This document shows positions 22,368 to 23,597 of a DNA stretch of 23,597 nucleotides, piece after piece. The notes below the pieces were generated by a model. It was not told where the DNA came from. It saw only the letters and a program-made list of their open reading frames with translations, and did no database searches. Made by a program: the position numbers and the translations under genes. Positions within the stretch are counted from its first letter, which is position 1. Each line of letters starts with the position of its first letter. This DNA is from GCA-2737665 sp044344795 (GTDB taxonomy: Bacteria; Bacteroidota; Bacteroidia; Palsa-965), in the NCBI GenBank assembly GCA_044344795.1, contig JBIJCF010000043.1, positions 1 through 23,597 of the forward strand, in the 5' to 3' direction.

Positions 22368-23597
22368 CTATTTCCCAATACAAAACTTACTAAAAATATT
22401 CCCCAGCAAATCATCCGTAGTAATCTCTCCGGTAATGAGGCCTAAGTAATGTAAAGCTTCGCGGATGTCTTGTGCGAGCAAATCGCCGGGCATGCCGTTG
22501 TTGATGCCGTTAATCACGCGCTCTACTGCTGCTGAGTTATGGCGCAAGGCATCGGCGTGGCGGGCGTTGGTAACTATTGTTTCCGTAACGTTTACGGTAC
22601 GACTGTCGAAGAGCGTTACGAGCTTGTGCTTTAAATCGTCTAAATACAAAGGCTCTTTCGCTGATATAAACAACACGTCGTAAGCAGCAAATTCTTTCTG
22701 AATTTCGTCGAGGTTTTCTTTGTCGATCTTATTGCCAACGAGTAACAATTGCGCGCCTTGAATGTGCGTGTTGACTTCGTCAATGGCGAGCTTCAATTCT
22801 CCGGCGGTGATTTCGTGCACATCGAACAAATAAATCACAATCGCACTTTGGCGAATTTTTTCGTACGAACGCGTTACGCCAATCGACTCGATGATGTCGG
22901 TTGTATTGCGCAATCCTGCAGTATCAATGAAACGGAACAGCACACCGTCGATGGTAATTTCATCTTCAATCACATCGCGTGTGGTGCCGGGAATCTCGCT
23001 GACAATAGCGCGTTCTTCTTCGAGCATCGCATTCAGCAAGGTACTTTTTCCCGCGTTGGGCTTACCCACAATGGCTACAGGAATGCCGTTCTTAATGACG
23101 TTGCCGACTTCGAAAGAATCGATGAGTCGCAGCATCAAACGTTGAATGGTGAAGAGTAAATTTTTTAAATCATCACGATTGGCAAACTCCACATCTTCTT
23201 CGCTGAAGTCGAGTTCTAATTCAATTAACGATGCAAAGTTGACGAGGTGTTCGCGCAATATTTTAATTTTCCCGGAGAAGCCTCCGCGCATTTGAGCCAA
23301 CGCCACTTGATGCGATGCCGCGCTTTGTGAAGCAATCAAATCTGCTACAGCTTCTGCCTGCGACAAATCCATTTTGCGGTTCATGAAAGCACGAAACGTA
23401 AACTCGCCCGGTTCTGCTAATCGAGCACCTTTACGCAAAAACAATTGCAACAATTGCTGTTGAATAAATACCGAGCCGTGACAAGAAATCTCCACCACAT
23501 CTTCACCCGTAAACGATTTCGGATTGCGAAAAACAGTGGCTACCACTTCATCCAACAATACGCCATTGTCTTGCACCACCGCAAAATGTGCGGTGTG
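22368..23597 (-). CDS. mnmE: tRNA uridine-5-carboxymethylaminomethyl GTPase MnmE (5' end outside the window)
   Basis: Open from the window edge (HTAHFAV...) to the stop at 22368, 409 codons; about 50 N-terminal residues are missing, which gives the usual total of about 460. With MnmG it modifies the wobble uridine of several tRNAs. Visible: the folate-binding domain end (SFTGEDVVEISCHGS), the helical domain, and the inserted GTPase with G1 GKPNAGKS, G2 TTRD, G3 DTAGL and G4 NKID. The C-terminal FCIGK motif, with the essential Cys, is intact, so nearby integration did not damage the gene. A GTG within the frame at 23579 is not the real start. Confidence 0.97.
   Translation of the reverse strand, partial: HTAHFAVVQDNGVLLDEVVATVFRNPKSFTGEDVVEISCHGSVFIQQQLLQLFLRKGARLAEPGEFTFRAFMNRKMDLSQAEAVADLIASQSAASHQVALAQMRGGFSGKIKILREHLVNFASLIELELDFSEEDVEFANRDDLKNLLFTIQRLMLRLIDSFEVGNVIKNGIPVAIVGKPNAGKSTLLNAMLEEERAIVSEIPGTTRDVIEDEITIDGVLFRFIDTAGLRNTTDIIESIGVTRSYEKIRQSAIVIYLFDVHEITAGELKLAIDEVNTHIQGAQLLLVGNKIDKENLDEIQKEFAAYDVLFISAKEPLYLDDLKHKLVTLFDSRTVNVTETIVTNARHADALRHNSAAVERVINGINNGMPGDLLAQDIREALHYLGLITGEITTDDLLGNIFSKFCIGK

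Noticed and set aside
1..23597. CRISPR array, tRNA or rRNA genes, insertion-sequence transposase
   Set aside because: No regularly spaced repeats, no tRNA-like T-arm and acceptor pairing, and no transposase motifs were seen.

Overview
The window looks like chromosomal DNA from a member of the Bacteroidota, probably a Chitinophagales- or Sphingobacteriales-like lineage. The evidence is the presence of GldM/GldN-type domains, a PD40-OmpA lipoprotein, a Bacteroidota-type tyrosine recombinase, weak Shine-Dalgarno signals, and promoters of the TTG-N19-TAnnTTTG form. The exact genus cannot be read from the sequence.

Layout. (1) 1-3849, plus strand: part of a tellurium-resistance-like (Ter) envelope-stress cluster. 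It holds a membrane-anchored protein with TerD-like N-terminal motifs and a C-terminal Cpl-7-like domain, a TerB-like acidic protein, a two-helix membrane protein, a PD40-OmpA lipoprotein and a TerC family membrane protein. (2) 3921-5198, minus strand: a two-gene unit with a protein resembling the C-terminal domains of GldM and a probable GldN-like protein. (3) 5199-8472: AT-rich, gene-poor DNA with three small unknown genes (a four-helix membrane protein, an unknown protein, and a small secreted Cys-rich protein). (4) 8473-9803, minus strand: metK, preceded by a good promoter and a structured leader RNA that could be a SAM-responsive element. (5) 9934-18546, plus strand: a tightly packed six-gene defence operon. 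It encodes an XRE regulator with a palindromic operator at its own promoter, HsdR, HsdM, HsdS, a GmrSD-like DUF262/DUF1524 nuclease, and a small basic protein with one membrane helix. (6) 18543-19572, minus strand: a lipoprotein archaemetzincin, overlapped by what looks like a truncated WYL-regulator C-terminus. (7) 20049-22250, minus strand: an integration module (tyrosine integrase, excisionase-like HTH protein, zinc-finger protein) lying next to the 3' end of mnmE. (8) 22368-23597, minus strand: mnmE, whose 5' end is beyond the window.

How the genes work together. The XRE-hsdRMS-DUF262 operon combines a methylation-based type I system, which cuts unmodified DNA, with a modification-dependent type IV-like nuclease, which targets modified phage DNA; one promoter controlled by the XRE protein probably drives both. 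The Ter-like genes probably act together at the envelope. The strongest candidates for something undescribed are the metK leader RNA, the small basic membrane protein at the end of the defence operon, and the phased decamer array upstream of the integrase gene.
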